A stretch of DNA of 64,000 bases from the NCBI RefSeq assembly GCF_028649595.1, contig NZ_JAQSLK010000007.1:1-64000 (forward strand), given 5' to 3'. Below are positions 62,046-64,000 of the stretch, one piece after another. The DNA comes from Campylobacter magnus. Lineage in GTDB: Bacteria > Campylobacterota > Campylobacteria > Campylobacterales > Campylobacteraceae. The translations under genes and the position numbers were made by a program. The notes beneath the pieces were generated by a model. That model did no database searches. It was not told the origin of the DNA and worked only from the letters and a program-made list of their open reading frames with translations. Position 1 is the first letter of the stretch. Every line of letters begins with the position of its first letter.

Positions 62046-62300
62046 ATGATTCCTTTTAGTGACGAAGAACTTTTAGAACCTGTTCAAGCTAGCATAGATG
62101 TAATCCGCCCTATGATAGAAGCTGATGGTGGAGGCATAGAGCTAGTGGAGATAAAAAACGGCGTTATTTATGTCCGCCTTAGTGGACACTGTGTAGGCTG
62201 CGCTGCTAGTAATACAACACTAAAAATGGGCGTCGAGCGTCAAATACGCAACGATATCCACCCAGAACTCGTAGTAGAAAATATCACAAATCAAAAATAA
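62046..62300 (+). CDS. NifU C-terminal-domain iron-sulfur carrier (Nfu type)
   Basis: This 84-residue protein is a stand-alone NifU C-terminal domain that carries and delivers Fe-S clusters. Signatures are VIRPMIEADGGGIELVEIKN and the cysteine pair HCVGCAASNTTLKMGVE. In C. jejuni a similar gene lies upstream of a hypothetical gene and murE, as here. It overlaps the next gene by one base (TAATG). Confidence 0.88.
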   Translation: MIPFSDEELLEPVQASIDVIRPMIEADGGGIELVEIKNGVIYVRLSGHCVGCAASNTTLKMGVERQIRNDIHPELVVENITNQK

Positions 62301-62848
62301 TGAACGCAAGAACTCTTAGAAAATCAGCAATCAAAGCCTTTCGCAAATACGATTTTGCTTTGGCGGCGAAGCTTTTTTCTTTAGCTTATGAAAAAAAACC
62401 TAGCAATGAATTTTTGCTTTTTATAGAACTTTGCTCTTTGGCTTTGGATGATGAAGAGGGTGTTTGGTCGCTTTTTGATGTATATGTTGATAATATAAAC
62501 GCAAACCAAGAAGAAAACCTAAAAACCATAATAGAAATAATCGAAACCTCAAACTACAAAAATATCCGCCAAATAGAAAATATAAATGGCGTTAGTTATC
62601 ACGACTTTTTAGAAATTGCCAAAAAAACAGGTGAGTTTGTAAAGACTTTTGAAAATATCACTCACTCAAGCAAGCTAATAATTAGCTCAAAAGACGAGCT
62701 AGCTGATTTTATAGAAAGGCTTATTGACCACGGCTTTGCTGATCTTGCGGCGCATTATATGGAAGATCCTGCGTGGAGCATGAGCCTAGCGCACTTAGCC
62801 CCTAAGCTAAAAGCAAAATCGCAGCAAAGGCAAAGAGATGAAAATTGA
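62300..62848 (+). CDS. Conserved hypothetical protein between nfu and murE
   Basis: This 182-residue, largely helical, cytoplasmic protein begins MNARTLRKSAIKAFRKYDF, with TPR-like helices (ALAAKLFSLAYEKKPSNEFLL split over the helix pair), so it may be a protein-protein interaction module. There is no catalytic motif. The same gene order (nfu, this type of protein, murE) is known in C. jejuni. Its end overlaps murE by 11 bases. Confidence 0.7.
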   Translation: MNARTLRKSAIKAFRKYDFALAAKLFSLAYEKKPSNEFLLFIELCSLALDDEEGVWSLFDVYVDNINANQEENLKTIIEIIETSNYKNIRQIENINGVSYHDFLEIAKKTGEFVKTFENITHSSKLIISSKDELADFIERLIDHGFADLAAHYMEDPAWSMSLAHLAPKLKAKSQQRQRDEN

Positions 62849-64000
62849 ACTAAAAGATACTTTTATCACTGACAATTCAACCCAGTGCGAAAAAGGCTGT
62901 TATTTTGTAAAAACTCGCTCAAATGCCCAGTTTGAAGAGCACGCCAAACAAGCAGGTGCTATTATCATCACTCCGCAAAAAGCCTACGAGCTAGCAAAAA
63001 TTCCAGCAGACTTTAAAATCATCGGCATAACTGGCACAAATGGCAAAACCACTACCGCTACACTTTTGGCTCACATTTTAAACGCTCTTGGGCTAAAATG
63101 CGCTAATTGCGGCACTCGCGGAGCTTTCATAGGCTCTTTGCAGATTGCACCAAAGGCACTTACTACAAATCAGTTTTTAACCACACTTGCGCTTATAAAA
63201 ACTAGCTTAGAGCATGGCTGTTCGCACTTTGTCATGGAAGTAAGCTCTCATGCAATAGCTCAAAACCGCATCGAAGCCCTGCCTTTTGCACTAAAAATCT
63301 TTACAAATCTTAGCCAAGATCATTTGGATTATCACAAAAGCTTTGAAGAATACGCAGCGGCAAAATCAAGCTTTTTTGAAGGTGAGGGCAAAAAGCTAAT
63401 AAACAAAGACGACCCACACATAAGGTATAACAAAGCAAACGCACACTTCTACGCTCTAAAAGGCAGTGGCGCAGAGTATGAAATAGACGAGCAAAACATC
63501 AGCATAGGCTCTCAAAATCTAGAATTCTCATCTCATCTTTATGGCAGGTTTAATCTTTATAATGTACTTTGTGCTTTTAGCGCAGCTGATTTGCTAGTGC
63601 CAAATAAAAAAAATGAGATTATAGCAGCCATTGCTGATTTTGCCGGTGTGCCAGGTCGCACGGAGCTTATTAGCAAAGACCCAGCTGTCATCGTGGACTT
63701 TGCTCACACTCCAGATGGTATAGAAAAGGTGCTCTCTAGCCTTGCTTATCGCCCTCTTATCGTAGTCATGGGCGCAGGTGGCGACAGAGACGCTAGCAAG
63801 CGACCTATAATGGGGCAAATTGCTGCCGCCTTCGCTAAGACGCTAATTATCACAAGTGATAATCCTCGCAGCGAAGAGCCACAAAAGATAATAGAACAGA
63901 TAAAAGCAGGCGCAAATAAAGCCACAAAAGGTGCAAAAATCATCACAGAAAGCGACCGCAAAAAGGCAATCTCGCTAGCGCTTAGCCTAGTAAAAAAAGA
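62838..64000 (+). CDS. murE: UDP-N-acetylmuramyl-tripeptide synthetase, 3' end outside the window
   Basis: About 387 codons of a Mur ligase that adds the third amino acid (meso-diaminopimelate in this group) to the peptidoglycan precursor. It is open to the right edge of the window. Visible motifs are the ATP-binding IGITGTNGKTTTATLLAHIL, the ALTTNQFLTTLA segment (UDP-MurNAc binding), MEVSSHAIAQNRIEALPF, and FTNLSQDHLDYHKSFEEYA with the carbamylated-lysine region KSSFF. The C-terminal domain begins FAHTPDGIEKVLSSL. The repeat core AATCTAGAATTC is in frame at 63516-63527 (NLEF). The start ATG 62838 follows AAAGAG. Confidence 0.9.
   Translation, partial: MKIELKDTFITDNSTQCEKGCYFVKTRSNAQFEEHAKQAGAIIITPQKAYELAKIPADFKIIGITGTNGKTTTATLLAHILNALGLKCANCGTRGAFIGSLQIAPKALTTNQFLTTLALIKTSLEHGCSHFVMEVSSHAIAQNRIEALPFALKIFTNLSQDHLDYHKSFEEYAAAKSSFFEGEGKKLINKDDPHIRYNKANAHFYALKGSGAEYEIDEQNISIGSQNLEFSSHLYGRFNLYNVLCAFSAADLLVPNKKNEIIAAIADFAGVPGRTELISKDPAVIVDFAHTPDGIEKVLSSLAYRPLIVVMGAGGDRDASKRPIMGQIAAAFAKTLIITSDNPRSEEPQKIIEQIKAGANKATKGAKIITESDRKKAISLALSLVKK

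Noticed and set aside
1-64000. Search for tRNA genes, rRNA genes, prophage and IS transposases
   Set aside because: No matching stems, TTC-arm sequences or transposase motifs were seen in either strand.

Overview
The window is AT-rich and looks like a chromosomal segment of an epsilonproteobacterium (Campylobacterota), most likely a non-thermophilic Campylobacter. The evidence is the set of proteins (DUF507 next to carA, CcoI/CcoS, an AddAB pair, a PglA-like glycosyltransferase, a radical SAM QueE with unusual cysteine spacing). Gene order also fits: folE/fliI/tig/clpP/def/comM/nnrD/purN together, nfu-hypothetical-murE together, and an S10-to-L17 ribosomal cluster without rpmD. No tRNA, rRNA, CRISPR array, prophage or intact insertion sequence was recognised.

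Layout. 1-5.3 kb: addB-addA recombination nuclease. 5.8-6.9 kb: a lone pglA-like glycosyltransferase. 7.2-15.5 kb: succinyl-CoA:acetate CoA-transferase, DUF507-carA, a TauE/SafE-like membrane protein, the kdsD-rluB-small periplasmic protein operon, and a type II NADH dehydrogenase. 15.6-17.1 kb: three unrecognised genes, one apparently frameshifted at its start. 17.2-25.5 kb: a 34-residue membrane peptide overlapping rlmN, a nucleoside-phosphorylase-like gene, hisF, an MFS transporter, greA-argC, a PAS sensor with a soluble chemoreceptor, and tcdA. 25.7-28.3 kb: ccoI-ccoS for cbb3 oxidase assembly. 28.6-29.3 kb: a decayed methyltransferase-like gene. 29.8-39.6 kb: folE, a toxin-antitoxin pair and fliI on the minus strand, divergent from tig-clpP-(degenerate GGDEF)-def-comM-nnrDE-purN. 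39.8-46.3 kb: queE, queD, a small lipoprotein, a membrane protein, rsmE and polA. 47.1-62.0 kb: the ribosomal protein/secY/map/infA/rpoA cluster. 62.0-64.0 kb: nfu, a hypothetical gene and the start of murE.

The most striking property is between the genes. Nearly every intergenic gap is packed with palindromes built on GGAATTCTAGAATTCC and its variants. Mixed in are at least four further families: a GTCATTGCGAGCGAAGCGAA-type repeat, a GTCATCCCCCAGCTTGACC-type hairpin, a three-hairpin element of about 100-140 bp, and a short AAAATACCCC-type repeat. The core palindrome often touches or supplies gene stop codons, sits in frame inside several coding sequences (encoding ILEF, NLEF or NSRI), and has expanded into tandem arrays with periods of 10, 13, 14, 15, 19 and 26 bp. 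Separately, two intergenic regions (6958-7068 and 40578-40703) carry a structured element whose 25-nt apical loop is nearly identical while the stems differ in sequence but still pair. This is the best candidate here for an undescribed structured RNA or mobile hairpin.

Most genes are housekeeping. The parts that look inserted are the toxin-antitoxin pair inside the folE-fliI operon, the unknown 273-residue protein between map and infA, and the cluster of unknown genes at 15.6-17.1 kb. All coordinates, motifs and repeat counts were read by eye; family assignments come from motif recognition, not from a search.
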